The notes below the pieces were generated by a model. The model searched no databases, was not told where the DNA came from, and saw only the letters and a program-made list of their open reading frames with translations. The position numbers and the translations under genes were made by a program. From Hyposmocoma kahamanoa (taxonomy: Eukaryota; Arthropoda; Insecta; Lepidoptera; Cosmopterigidae), in NCBI RefSeq assembly GCF_003589595.1, contig NW_020654289.1, positions 6,637,692 through 6,701,691 on the forward strand: 64,000 nt of DNA. Direction: 5' to 3'. Below, in pieces: positions 10,411 through 20,999 of this stretch (the stretch's first letter is position 1; every line of letters begins with the position of its first letter).

Positions 10411-10608
10411 AGTAATAATAATAATAACGCGCACACTCATGGACCCGCACTAGGGAAACCATGTGTCACGGATGCCATGGACACACAACAAGATAACCAC
10501 AAATTAGACCCAAACTCACGAGAGAAATAAATGTAGGCCATATAAATATTTCTCCCGGCCCGGGAACGGGTGGCAGTCCAGCACGGTAACCGTTCGGCCA
10601 CGGAGGCA
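10411..10608 (-). mobile_element. tRNA-derived SINE with damaged B box
   Basis: The minus-strand head has CTCCGTGGCCGAACGG (intact A box), but the B-box region is deleted, leaving CCACCCGTTCCCGGG. The body GGGAGAAATATTTATATGGCC and the 3' (TTA)n tail at about 10411-10427 match the family at 6165. Confidence 0.75.
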
Positions 10609-10667
10609 GTTTAGTTTAGAAGTTTAGGAGACAGTACTAGTAATTAAACTCATATTTTAGCCCAAAA

Positions 10668-10985
10668 TTAGTAGCAGTAGAGCTTCTTATGAAAGAGTTC
10701 GTCCAGGGTAGTACTGCCACATTACCTATTTTTGCCGCTAAGCAGTAATGTCGGCATTACTGTGAACCGGTTTTGAAGGGTATGGGTGCTAGTGAAATTA
10801 CAGGCACATGGGACTTGTCAGCTCATGTCTCAGGGTGACGGGCGCAGTGGCAGTGCCCCTCAGATCTTTGCGATTTAAAGCTCTGAGTGGCACTGTAACT
10901 GTTATGGGCAGGCGCATAGCTTACCATAAGGCGCACGACTTTTTGTCCCGTCACTTAATGTTTTTTAAAAAAAAAGCAAATTGCC
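10668..10985 (+). mobile_element. SLR repeat, near full length
   Basis: All blocks are present from AGTAGCAGTAGAGCTTCTTA through AGTAATGTCGGCATTACTG, TTTTGAAGGGTATGGGTG, GCACATGGGACTTGTCAGC, CTCAGATCTTTGCGATTTAA and CTGAGTGGCACTGTAACTG to CCCGTCACTTAATG and an A-rich tail. It can serve as a reference copy (about 318 bp). It has no tRNA-like boxes and no open frame that looks functional. Confidence 0.8.
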
Positions 10986-11365
10986 CAGCGGGTTAACGAC
11001 ACGCCGCGCTGCTCACTGCCCCGTCAGTCACCATTAGGCGCTTGTCGACGTTGGATTTGTGTCAAATTTTGTCCGCTTGTTCTTATTTTATTCACATTCA
11101 TTTACAGCGCCCGGATTGCGTGATGCGAGAGGCGACTCCACACACCTCGCTCCTAAAATCTATGTTCGCATTGAAATACCTCGCCTTAACGATTGTTAAG
11201 GCGAGGTATTTCAATGTTGTTAAATATTAGAGAATATACAGTACACTGGTGTACACAAGTTTGTATATAATTATATAAGTTATAGGTAACTGAGTGAATT
11301 TGTTATTTACGAGATTTTTATTGCATTTGATGTTAGTAACTTAAATGTCAACCAAATTGTCTGCC
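10986..11365. other. Gene-free stretch with short repeat and hairpin
   Basis: It contains the GGGTTAACGACACGCCGCG fragment shared with 1430-1485 and the hairpin at 11169-11216. No gene was seen. Confidence 0.5.
11169..11216. repeat. Perfect 22-bp-arm hairpin, 4-base loop
   Basis: 11169-11190 and 11195-11216 are exact reverse complements around GATT. The arms contain ACCTCGCCTTAAC. The half-sequence TCTCGCCTTAACGATT also occurs at 25201-25216. Confidence 0.9.
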
Positions 11366-11600
11366 GAGAAACCAACGCAACGTTTTTTTTATGATACCAA
11401 ATACGAAATACGAAAAATAGTGTGCGCCGTGCGCGCGGTGGTAAGCGACACGCCTGTGTGTAACAGTTGCAATGCCGTACAGAGCTTCAAATCTCAAATA
11501 TCTGAGGGGCTCTGCCTCTGCGCTCTCACCCTGGAACATAGTTGACAAGTCTCGTGTCCCCGTAATTTCACCAGCACCCATATCCTTCAGAACCTTGACT
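11366..11600 (-). mobile_element. SLR repeat copy, 3' two thirds
   Basis: On the minus strand: a tail TTTGGTATCATAAAAAAA-type end, GCTTACCACCGCG, GTTACACACAGGCGTGTCGC, GAGAGCGCAGAGGCAGAGCC, and GAAATTACGGGGACACGAGA. It is diverged, and its 5' third is missing. Confidence 0.7.
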
Positions 11601-11603
11601 ACC

Positions 11604-12035
11604 TCTGTGGTCGAGTGGCTTACACACCGGTTTTCATGGTGTAACCATCTAAAAGGTCCCGGATACGATCCCCGGCTGTAGAAACAAAATTTTGTATATT
11701 GTGTCGGGTCTAACTAGGTGTTTGTACACCGGGGTGAGTGGTGAATCTTAACGGGACCCCACGAGCCGGCACCGGTGGGCGAGGGTGCATACACAGGTTT
11801 TTAGTGGGTAAGCCTGCCAGGATCCATCGGGCGAGCTTGTATCGCCGAATGGATCAACGGAGGAGAGACCCACATAACCCCGCCATGTCATCGCCCGCGG
11901 CGGGGTATGCGTAACGCATTCCTGTGTATAAAAAAAGGGGTCTGGGTGTTTGTGGTACCGTCGTTGTTTCCGATTGCCATACCACAAGTGATTTAGTTAC
12001 TTACTTTGGGGTCTGAGCAACGTATGTGATATATA
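11604..12035 (+). mobile_element. tRNA-derived SINE (second family) with a ~220-bp GC-rich insertion
   Basis: The head is CTCTGTGGTCGAGTGGCTTA (A box TGGTCGAGTGG) and, further on, a weak B box GGATACGATCC. The body GGTGTTTGTGGTACCGTCG, TTACTTACTTTGGGGTCTGA and GCAACGTATGTGATAT matches the minus-strand SINE at 43745-43937, ending in a (TA)n tail. Relative to that copy, a GC-rich block from about 11710 to 11930 is extra. The inserted block has GGGTGAGTGGTGAATCTTAA and ends in a short TATAAAAAAAGG run, so it may be a retroposed fragment. Confidence 0.65.
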
Positions 12036-12044
12036 TATTATATA

Positions 12045-12046
12045 CG

Positions 12047-12084
<38 letters not shown>

Positions 12085-12086
12085 CG
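12045..12086. repeat. 42-bp perfect palindrome with (TA)15 core
   Basis: CGACCT and AGGTCG bracket an exact 30-base TA run (12051-12080). The whole 12045-12086 is its own reverse complement and lies at the junction of a SINE tail and an SLR 5' end. Confidence 0.9.
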
Positions 12087-12137
12087 CAGTACTTCCCTGG
12101 ACGAACTCTTTCACATGTAGCTCTACTACTACCCTAA
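12087..12137 (-). mobile_element. SLR repeat, 5' terminal 50 bp only
   Basis: On the minus strand it reads GTAGTAGTAGAGCTACATGT, GAAAGAGTTCGTCCAGGGAA, GTACT, then breaks at the TA palindrome. Confidence 0.7.
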
Positions 12138-12924
12138 CGAAAAAAATTATTAGGTGCTTATATCACTTCACATATTTACTTATTAAGTAAATTTAAAAAC
12201 GCTACACTACATAATATGTTGTATAAATAGGTACACCCAGAAATAACCTTTTCGCCACAGCATCTCCAACTTTCACACTTCAAAGTTCGAAATGGAAATC
12301 AAAGAAACAATTAATCAAAAATAATCCCACACCGACGATTGAGGTGACAAGCAGACGGACAGCCGGGCAATTGCAATTATTATTCGAATCCCCGCGAACA
12401 TAGAGTGACATAATAATAGTCACCCTTTTAGTGATGCTAACGTTTCATGAGTCAGAAATATCGATATATGTTAAGACACATGTCTAACGTCTCATCTTAC
12501 ATTGAACGAAGATGAATAGCTGTGTAATGGTTGTTATTATTCACAATCGCGTGAACGTGACGTGTTATAGTATTAATCGCCTACTAGTGATGGGAATCGT
12601 CTATCGAGTGGAGACTGTTCTTGTTATCACTAATACCCAAACGATATTTATAAGACGCAAGACGATTTATACTTTAATTTATAGAAACTATTTAGATAGA
12701 GGTCTAGTTTTATTGGAAGACTGATTTAAATAGCTCGGTAATAAAAATAATAATAATATTTAATTTATCTTCAAACATGATTTCTTGAATAATAGTGTCT
12801 GAAGCCTCCTTTTAAGCATAGCCTGTGTCTTAGGTACACGTTTCAAAGGAAACTTAATTAACTACCAAACAAAAAACATAAAAAAAAATATTACTGCTTA
12901 TAATATGTTTTTATCTATGATTGG

Positions 12925-12955
<31 letters not shown>

Positions 12956-15229
12956 CATGTGTTTTTGTGTGTGTGTTTTAGAGTGGCAATCTAGCAGTGC
13001 CTCAACTGCTTCATATGTTTTTCCCGCGAGCCATTTAGGTATAATCTTCTTACTTTCATAATACGTCTAGCTGTAAATTTTCAATTCCTTATTCAGGATG
13101 TTGTAAAGATTTGCCGCACGTTTGTTATATTGTCTATCTGCATATACAATATAGCATCGATATTGCGCAATAATAGTGTAAAACAGTTAGTTTTTTACTA
13201 TGATATGGCAGTGATTTTCACATTTTTACGATTAAATGCATCGCAATGTCATAAATTGATGTAGTCTAATATTGTTTAATACAGTGTTTACTAAAAATTC
13301 TGTATTGACTAATTAATATTAATGTGGCTGATGAAATTAATCTTAAGTTTTTCCATAACTTAACTAAATACTAAGAAAGTCATCATGCCCTCCATCCTTT
13401 TTTAGCCAATCGTACTTTGATATGTAGCTTGTTTACCCATTTTACACCCCACTCCTGAGCACAAGCCTTCTCTGAGTCATAGTATGCCACCCAACGCGAA
13501 TTGAGTATTTCACACGTTTTCCATGGGCTATATAACGTTTTCGAACAGATTTCGTTTTTGTTTTAAGCGAAATGTGTTACCTACCTACATTCTTCTTTCT
13601 TTTGTCACACCGCTCTACTCAGAATAGACGTTAAGGGGTCAAGTATCTTAGAGCATCGACTGTACATGCCGCCATAGAGATTCGAGACGTCGTCGTCAAG
13701 CGCTCAATCGAGAAGTATCTGTCCACCCACTAGGTTACCATCACTACAAGGTTTCTGTGACTATTTTTGACGATGGCCTCCTGTGTATTGACTGGTCGGC
13801 ACTGCTCTGACTGACGATGACTTCGAATTCTTTTGTTTAGCTGATTATATTACTTGATGTTGACGTTACCAGACTGGTTATTATAAAGAAAACCTTGACC
13901 CGGATTCCTTGCTTTTCTTTTCAATGGTTCTGACGTCACAAAGAGTATTATCGATTCTTTTAATCTTGACTTCTGAGTGAATGTAACACTTTATTTAAAC
14001 AAATTTAATTTTGTTGATAAAAGCATTTTCGAGCATAATAATGAAACTTCAAAGTCGTTGCTTTTGTATTTATTTTTTTTATAAATAAAAAATATAGATT
14101 TATTAATTTAAACATGGTAGAGCACCAAAAACCTGAGGAAATTTATTAGATGGGAGCTCGTAATGAAGATGACAAACTCCTTTGCTTACTTGCTTTTAAC
14201 GTGACTACCCACTTCTATAAATATCACCCGAGGATAAAGCGACCTTACGAAGATACAAGTAAACAAATAACTACTTTCGGAATAGTGTCAACAATTCACA
14301 ATAAATTAAAAATAAATCCGCCTTAAGTTCCGTGTAGAAGTTCCTTCGAGGACTCAACTTGCAGATGCTTATAACGGCATTGTTTGTCTCACTTTTTCTT
14401 TGTTTGCTCTCTCTGCGTCACCTGACAAAAGGACAAAAGAAGGCTCTTAAGTTGTATATTTACTTAACAGGTTTGAAAGCGCATATTCTACACTATTTAT
14501 TTTGGACATAGTATCGTATAGATCCCTAGAAATCAGGCGAAAATTGGCACTTCTAAATTATATTTTTGATGTAATAAGAGGATATCTCATTAGCACTCCT
14601 CTATTGGCTCAAACTTCTTTTTGATCCCGCCAATACCACATTACGTCTTACGTCAGCGCATATACCTTCCGTTCGCTCTCCATTAACCTGCACTAAGACA
14701 CTAATCCCTAGATAGAACTAACAATATTGACGTGTTTAATAACATCGAATCAAAATTTCTAACACCCGCTAGTTACTATTTGGAGACGGTCATCATCCAA
14801 AGTTCTGTCTACGATTAACATGAACATGCGTCCCGCTGTCCCCAAAACACTTAAAAAGTCCCGATTTGACATAACACGACACACACGACATATAAATTTA
14901 AATATCATCGTCTAAAACATCGATAACGCACGCGGTACATCAATATTTCAAGTCAGGTCATTCGAAAGTAAAAGTCAAAGGTTGCATATGGTTGTGGCGT
15001 CACCGGTTATCGTCACTGTATAAACAATATCATTTGGTTTCAACTCACCCGCTTTTTAATCGACATATGACGTGATTTGTTTAGTTTAAAAATTCCAAAT
15101 CTACTCATATATGGACGCAATGAACAAAGTGTTTATTGCGCCATCACACCTTTAGATTGAGAGTTGTTATCTATCAAAAACATGATGCAATTATTAAAAC
15201 AGATTATATCTATCGAATCTCCAAATTAA
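12138..15229. other. Long gene-free AT-rich stretch
   Basis: No frame with recognisable similarity and no clear transposon ends. It holds a (GT)n microsatellite (12924-12952, with a shorter GT run to about 12975). It could be host intergenic or intronic DNA; I see nothing to decide. Confidence 0.5.
12924..12952 (+). repeat. (GT)n microsatellite
   Basis: An uninterrupted GT run of about 14 units, followed by imperfect TGTGTT repeats. Confidence 0.9.
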
Positions 15230-15530
15230 TGGTAAATCTAAAAAATAAAAATCTAGGAAAATCTCATTTGGACTTTCCAAGGTTTTGGTAATCCAATATA
15301 TTCCAATGGTTATCCAGTAAAACGGATTCATCCCCTAATTTCCCCACCCTTGGAATATTCTTATTATTCTTCAAATTTGAATGGGACCACTGTTGAGGTA
15401 CCCAACGAAAAATAATCATCGAAATCGGATTACAAATATCTGCTTAATCGCGTAACATACACACACACAAACACACACACAAGAAAATCATGTGAATTCA
15501 GAAGCTCCTCCGCTTTTGATATCGGTTAAA
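15230..15530 (-). repeat. Family A repeat copy
   Basis: GATTCATCCCCTAATTTCCC, TTCAAATTTGAATGGGACCA, TGAGGTACCC, ATCATCGAAATCGGATTACA, TCGCGTAACATACACAC and a closing CTCCTCCGCTTTTGATATCG then GGTTAAAAA. A (CA)n run expanded inside it at about 15460-15480. Confidence 0.7.
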
Positions 15531-15929
15531 AAGAGCTTAGGTTTTTAATAGCCGAAATAGCCAGATGTTGACACTGTTTTAATTATTATGCTTTCTATTA
15601 TATGATAAAACGAACTTGCTTAAAAGGGAATTTCGACGATATTATATGAGTCGCTTCGTTGGAAGATATACTACAATTACCATATTCTACCCCCTGGTTA
15701 CTCTAGGTAACATTAGACATAGTTCTAGTAAGGTAGATCATGTGCCAAAAGCTGAAATTTAAGATATACTTAATCGTAATTCTTAAAGTAAAGCCAATAC
15801 AAATTTTAAACTAAAAAATAAATGACAAAATTGTGTCACACAAATTGTCCTGTGTTTTCTACTCGTGCCGATGTTTCTTTCCATAATTATGTATTTAGAA
15901 CTTTATTTGCATAAAATACTTATTTATAG

Positions 15930-15973
15930 ATTCTAAATTTATAACCAATTGACATTGGTTTTAAATTTAGAAT
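15930..15973. repeat. 20-bp-arm hairpin, 4-base loop
   Basis: 15930-15949 and 15954-15973 are reverse complements with one mismatch around TGAC. Confidence 0.85.
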
Positions 15974-16064
15974 TTAACATTATGAGTAATGTGTCTGCAG
16001 AGAATGTTTAACGCATAATATTGCTTATAACAATTAATCATTTATAAGAATATTAGCGCCCAGT

Positions 16065-16345
16065 TACCACGCTTTCACGTACATTACTTGCGAATCTGAA
16101 TTCTATTTACTAGGCAACAACCTTTAAATTCCTCGGAACAGTTACAACCGCGCAGACGCCGCTCGGTCGTCACGTAGACCAAAACAAGCCTGTCTGCCCC
16201 GTGCGCTCGAGACGCTCATTCAAGTTAAAACGTAAAAGCTAAATAAATAGAGCTTATTTTGCCATGACAGGTAAATCACGCGGTCGCTGCGCGGCGGCCA
16301 CGCGGTCTCCGCACGGCGACCGGCCAGCGTGAGCGCGATGAAATT
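16065..16345 (+). repeat. Repeat family C copy
   Basis: GAATCTGAATTCTATTTACT, GAGACGCTCATTCAAGTTAA, AACGTAAAAGCTAAATAAAT and TATTTTGCCATGACAGGTAA are shared with 22840-23060 (plus) and 35455-35690 (minus). The 3' part is GC-rich (CGCGGTCGCTGCGCGGCGGC). No coding capacity was seen; the superfamily is unknown. Confidence 0.65.
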
Positions 16346-16499
16346 CGAAATGAATAAACGCGCCCCTAAAGTGACGTTGTTACCATACTGACACAAAATT
16401 GTCCTGTTTTAGTTGTAAAAATTTTAGTTCTAAATTAGGTAATCGTCTCTTATCCGAGTTGAAAAATGTCAGAACCTAAGAAAAAAAGTTGACAATTAT

Positions 16500-16800
16500 A
16501 TTTAGTCGCGGTAGAGCTCCTTGTGAAAGAGTTCGTCAAGGGAAGCACTGGCACCTTACCTATTTCTAGCCCCAAGCAGTAATGTGTGCATTACTGCGTT
16601 TCGATTTTGAAGGGTAAGGATGAAGTAACAGGCATTTAGGACTTGTAAACTTTATGTTTCTGTGTGACGTGTGCATTGGCAGTGCCTCTAAGATCTTTGC
16701 GAATAAAGCTACGAGTGTCAATACAACATATTGGTCGGCGTGTCACTTACCAACAGGCGTAGGGCTTATTCGTCATGTCACTTGATGTCATAAATAATAA
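16500..16800 (+). mobile_element. SLR repeat, full length but diverged
   Basis: It starts AGTCGCGGTAGAGCTCCTTG, carries AAGCAGTAATGTGTGCATTA and TTTTGAAGGGTAAGGATG, then GCAGTGCCTCTAAGATCTTT, and closes ATGTCACTTGATGTCATAAA. Confidence 0.75.
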
Positions 16801-16804
16801 TGAC

Positions 16805-17040
16805 TTTTTTTATAAAAACAAAACCGACCTCAAAAGTCACTCAACCCCTAGTTTGACACCCTTAGAGGTGGGATATTTTCTTCAAATTTAAATGGGACCG
16901 CTTCTGAGGTACCCTCTTTGCAACAAAAAAGGTTCATCAAAATCAGTTCACAAATGTTGGAGTTATCGCGTAACATACATACAAAAAAAAAACTATACAG
17001 TCGAATTAAGAGCCTCGTCCTTTTTTTGAAGTCGGCTAAT
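16805..17040 (-). repeat. Family A repeat copy with both ends
   Basis: The left end is AAAACCGACCTCAAAAGTC and the right end CTTTTTTTGAAGTCGGCTAA. The two ends are inverted versions of each other, which indicates a TIR element. The internal blocks GGGACCGCTTCTGAGGTACC and ATCGCGTAACATACATAC agree with other copies; part of the middle is deleted. Confidence 0.75.
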
Positions 17041-17044
17041 AAGT

Positions 17045-17215
17045 AAATAACGCGCACACGGGTGCCACGCACATACACACACATAGACAATCGTAAATTA
17101 CATCCAAACTCACGAGAGAAATAAATGTAGGCTATACAAATATTTCTCCCGAGAATCGAACCCGGGACCTGTACGTGGCAGTCCAGCATAGTAATCGTTC
17201 GGCCACGGAGGCCGA
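17045..17215 (-). mobile_element. tRNA-derived SINE
   Basis: Minus-strand head CTCCGTGGCCGAACGATTAC, B box GGTTCGATTCTCGGG, body GGAGAAATATTTGTATAGCC and TGTG-rich end GTGTGCGCGTTATTTACTTA. It sits between two family A copies. Confidence 0.8.
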
Positions 17216-17420
17216 AGTTTTATTGTAATCGGTTGCCGGAAAGTGCGCGAAACCGGATTCATACCCTAGTTTGCCACCCTTAGAGATGAAATACTGAGGT
17301 ACCCTCTTTACATCAAAAATAGAATCATCAAAATCAGTTCACAAATGCCAGAGAATACGAAAATCATGCACAAAAGTAACCTAATTGAGAACCTCATTTT
17401 TTTAAGTCGGTTAATAAAGA
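17216..17420 (-). repeat. Family A repeat, partial copy
   Basis: TTATTGTAATCGGTTGCCGG, AAGTGCGCGAAACCGGATTC, CATCAAAATCAGTTCACAAA and a right end TTTTTTTAAGTCGGTTAATA. The start of the family is missing, cut at the SINE border. Confidence 0.7.
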
Positions 17421-17544
17421 TGCAGTTAGTATATGAGACTTAAAAAATCTGCTACTATCATGGTGTGTGTTAGTGTCGTCCGTCTTGGTTAAATATTGCC
17501 TTGCGAATAACCTTCAATAATAATATTAGAAAACTTACCCTTCA

Positions 17545-17642
17545 AAACCGGAACGCAATTTTGTTCACATTACTAATTGGCAGCAGAAATTGTTGCAGTG
17601 GCAGTACTTCTCTGGATTAATTACTCAACAGCTCCGCTAATA
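17545..17642 (-). mobile_element. SLR repeat 5' fragment
   Basis: It carries the minus-strand end of the family: ACCCTTCAAAACCGGAACGC and TGGCAGTACTTCTCTGGATT, then ACAGCTCCGCTAAT. Confidence 0.65.
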
Positions 17643-18070
17643 AAATGTCGTCAATGAACACTTAATAATATTTATTATCATCGCAAGAGTTGTCTTGTAA
17701 ATTCTATAAGACTATACAGTGCAATATAAATACGCTTTATACACAAGACAGAGAACGCAGTATTGGTCACACTTTTTGAAGGTTGCCCAATTTCGTATTT
17801 AAGAGTATATACATAATATACAACCTCAAATGGCTATGGTTGATTCTGCGTAACAGTGAAAATGTTCAATCAATTACTTAGTAAAATTGAAAATATATTT
17901 ATTGACATACGGTGTGAAAACACGATTCCTAAAAGTTTTCAGGACAGAAAAAAACACAAACTTACCTCGAAAATTTACAAAAAAAAACCGCTGTATTCAA
18001 TAGGTACTTTACATATACCAACGTTTTTTTTTATATCAACTGAACTAAATAGCACACGTATACTATAGGA

Positions 18071-18694
18071 CTTAGAATAATAATGCATAGAAACCTAGCC
18101 CGCACACGCTAAGTGAGGCAAATTGAAGCGCGCCAAAAGGGCCTACACGAGCGGGCGGGCCTTCAGTGCTCAAGGTCAACTTGCACCGCGAACAGATCAA
18201 TCAGATCAGATCATTTTAGCTAAAAATGACGAAATGTGCGGTCGATGAGTGTAAAAATACGTCAGACAAACATAAAATAGATACTAACATCACATTCCAC
18301 AAGGAAGTAACGCGTTTCAACTTGTATTTTTATATAAATATTCACTGAAACTGAAAATTAACCTACTACTAAAACTAGCCTACATGAATTCGATTTTTGC
18401 CTCACTTGCATTGACTTACAAATAAATGGACGACGGGTCTAATACAAAAACCACGAAAAAAATGTCCCAAGTCAACCTATTCGAAATTTAAATTCTTATG
18501 TCATCGCAGTATCGCGCTGTCCGTAGAACAAATGAAGACTAAAGCGGAGTGTCGCGCTCTGTATACGATTTTAGCGCCTTACAAGTGCGGACACTTTTTA
18601 GCGCGGACCCGACGTCCATATAATTGTAAGTCAATGCTCACTTGTGACAGTTCGTTTGATATGAAACTATCATTCTATGCGTTATTATTCTAAG
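18071..18694 (+). mobile_element. Candidate non-autonomous P-type DNA transposon with THAP start
   Basis: The ends form a 22-bp terminal inverted repeat with one mismatch (18071-18092 CTTAGAATAATAATGCATAG plus AA, against 18673-18694). They are flanked by 8-bp CTATAGGA (18063-18070) and CTATACGA (18695-18702), which fit a target-site duplication with one change. An 8-bp duplication is usual for the P and hAT superfamilies. Inside, at 18226, a short frame begins with a THAP-like zinc-finger start, and THAP domains are the DNA-binding domain of P-element transposases. A second inverted pair (18407-18439 and 18606-18639) lies inside. The length (624 bp) is far below an autonomous P element, so this would be an internally deleted copy. 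The superfamily is inference from three concordant signs. Confidence 0.55.
18226..18348 (+). pseudogene. THAP-domain N-terminal fragment (40 residues)
   Basis: The frame starts MTKCAVDECKN and continues to NITFHKEV. This matches the beginning of a THAP C2CH zinc finger: initiator Met, first Cys pair four residues apart, Asn after the second Cys, and the F-H-K segment where F-H-x-F-P is usual. The second metal-binding pair (Cys..His) and the conserved Trp are not in the frame, which stops at 18348. GAA|GTAACG right after the FHKE codons could be a splice donor, so this may be a first exon whose partner was deleted. It could instead come from a host THAP gene, but the surrounding TIRs favour a transposon. 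Confidence 0.5.
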
Positions 18695-18959
18695 CTATAC
18701 GATATACATTTTTTACATGGCTTTAATCTCGTTAGTAAAAAAATTAATTCTGAAATAAAGCCGGTGTGCCTGCCACTCGACCCGAGCAAAATGAAGCATT
18801 AGTACTATTAGTATTTTGACTGATAAATTCTCTTTGGCCATCTTCTTTTTTTATCTTTATTTATTTATGGACTGTGATCGTTACTGAACATGTCAGCCCC
18901 GTTAGAAAAAGAATACCTCAAGAAAACATTTAATAAAATCCAGACAGATAAATTAAAAT

Positions 18960-19290
18960 ACTACCTAACCAAACATTTGTATATAAAATCTCCGCGGCAC
19001 TACATGCTGGCACCGACAAAACAGATTGAAACCACCCAACATTAAATGTAACCAGCTTGTGTGAATAACCGCGCCGTGATAGGCTCCGTTCGAACACACT
19101 TCATGAGTAAATGATGTACATCCTCAGAAATGCCAAACACTTCGCAATTCGGAGAGTTTTCCCTCCGCTTCAAATACAAAAATTTGTTTAATGAAACGTG
19201 TCCGGATCGAAGGCTATGCGCGCTGACAATTTAACCCCTGCTGAACTTAACATGGTCAAACCAAGGGACACGAGGAGGCTCACTCTGCAT
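18960..19290 (-). pseudogene. LINE C-terminal fragment with Cys/His motif
   Basis: Minus-strand translation gives SLNKFLYLKRRENSPNCEVF followed by GISEDVHHLLMKC. This is the C-x-x...H-x-x-x-C type zinc-knuckle region found after the RT or RNase H domain in insect I/jockey/R1-group LINEs. The frame is broken and only about 100 codons are recognisable. The clade is not resolved. Confidence 0.5.
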
Positions 19291-19439
19291 GGTTATCTTC
19301 TTCTTCTTTTAAATGTTATGACGCCATCGAAATAATCGGTGATTTTGCCACACAAACAAATATGTACGGACGTTTTGTAAAAATAATATAAAAAAAATAT
19401 GGCAGACGATGTACTGTAATATTATCTATGCTTACATTA

Positions 19440-19500
19440 CAGCTTGGCGACAGAAATAGTTACAGAGACGACTCTTTCACAAGTAGCTCTTCTGCTAACT
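19440..19500 (-). mobile_element. SLR repeat 5' end fragment
   Basis: CAGCTTGGCGACAGAAATAG then GACTCTTTCACAAGTAGCTC, matching the family's 5' terminus in reverse. Confidence 0.6.
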
Positions 19501-19684
19501 GTTAAGTGTAACTCTCTGGAAATATAGAGTTTTTCTAAGTTTTATTACCTTCTCTTACATCCTGTTACGAGAAAAGGTCCAAAAGTGAATGTTATGTTAA
19601 CCATCCACTTGCTGAAACAAACGAAAACTAAAAACGAAAATTTTAGAGTCAATTATCGGTCGCTTTTACCGCCATTTTTAACCG

Positions 19685-19740
19685 CTTAAAATTGTGTAAA
19701 TTGCGAACTTATTTGAGTTCGCAATTCACACAATTTTAAG
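19685..19740. repeat. 24-bp-arm hairpin, 8-base loop
   Basis: 19685-19708 and 19717-19740 are reverse complements with one mismatch; the arms carry TTAAAATTGTGT and TTGCGAAC. Confidence 0.85.
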
Positions 19741-19807
19741 TATTTACTTGTGTCATGCGAGTTTTTGTGTAAAAAAACTTAAACTTAACAAAAATAGAGA
19801 GAAATCA

Positions 19808-20014
19808 GTAATTTTCAGGTAAGTTTTTTGTACTCAATTTTGGTGACAATTTTTATTATTTAATTACTCGAATATATCATCGTGAAATGTTAAAGAATAT
19901 TGCAGGTTACCACACTCGAATGTTAAATAATAATTAATGATGATATTCTATAAATATTTCAATAAAAAGAAATTGTCACCAAAATTGAGTACAAAAAACT
20001 TACCTGAAAATTAC
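19808..20014. mobile_element. 207-bp MITE with perfect 45-bp TIRs
   Basis: 19808-19852 is exactly the reverse complement of 19970-20014. The arm runs from GTAATTTTCAGG through TTGTACTCAATTTTGGTGAC. The core (117 bp) is AT-rich with no frame. The arm contains CAGGTAAGT, a perfect match to a metazoan splice-donor consensus. No target-site duplication was evident. The superfamily is unknown. Confidence 0.8.
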
Positions 20015-20247
20015 CCAAATATAATGTCACTTCTTGCATTCTTCTGTCACTTCTGGTAGTTTATTTAGCTCCACCTCGTCTCTCCTTTTGTAAAGTTTTG
20101 CAAATAATGTGGGGTTCCATTTTGGATTTTAAAGACATAGAATACATTTGGCCTAAAAATTAAAACCGAAGCTTTGAAAACTACATGCCGTTACGGGGAT
20201 ATGTCGAGCTCTAAATTAAGACGCAACCATTCTCCCATCTATCTTTA

Positions 20248-20530
20248 ATCGACTTCAAAAAAGGAGGATGTTCCCAATTCTACAGCTATCTATTTTTTTT
20301 GTGAGTGTGTTACGCGAATACTCCGCATTAATGAACCGATTTTGACGATTTTTGTTGGAAAGAGGGCACCTCAGTATTAGTCCCATTTAAATATGAAAAA
20401 AATTTTCCACCTTTAAGGGTAACTAGGGTATGAATCCGGTTTCGCGCACTTTCCGGTAATAGATTACAATAAAACTTGGCAAATACATGTGATTCCACGA
20501 ACTTTTGAGGTCGGTTTTTTTTTAAAGTTA
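20248..20530 (+). repeat. Family A repeat, full copy
   Basis: Left end ATCGACTTCAAAAAAGGAGG, blocks GAACCGATTTTGACGATTTT, TTGTTGGAAAGAGGGCACCT, CGGTTTCGCGCACTTTCCGG, and right end CTTTTGAGGTCGGTTTTTTT. The ends are inverted to each other. Confidence 0.8.
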
Positions 20531-20689
20531 CAATTATATGTATACGTATATAGAACATTTTCATTTGCTTTCTTTGTTTTTCCATAATGTCGTGAGTTTT
20601 TATTTATTTATTTTTGTACAACAACACAGCATTACAGTAATTTACCAAGGCACTGAAAAGTTATTTAATATAATTAAAATATTTTTTCG

Positions 20690-20998
20690 GATTTAAATCG
20701 CGTATATTTGTTTTTTCAAACAAATCGACCTTTAGCATAAGTTGGAATGTTTTCTTTGTAAAATTAAAAATAAGGTATTTAATTCATAACTATTGTAAGT
20801 ATAGTGAAAAAATAGAGTGATTTCCACCAATATTAGACATAACTGGTTGAAGACTGTACCACCTCAGTCAACCGTGACCATGGGATCTGTAAAGGGCCCG
20901 AAACGTCGGTTTGTTTGAAAAAACAAATATACGCGATTTAAATCCGGAAAAATAGTTTCATTTCCTATGTGTAACAATCGCGAAAACCTAAGAACTCG
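20690..20998. mobile_element. Foldback family D, best copy
   Basis: The left arm CGGATTTAAATCGCGTATAT, TTGTTTTTTCAAACAAA, returns inverted on the right as TTTGTTTGAAAAAACAAATA then CGCGATTTAAATCCGGAAAA at about 20910-20950. The centre has CATAACTGGTTGAAGACTGT and GACCATGGGATCTGTAAAGG. The right flank AACAATCGCGAAAACCTAAG is also common to other copies. It is a non-coding, MITE-like element. Confidence 0.7.
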
Positions 20999-20999
20999 A

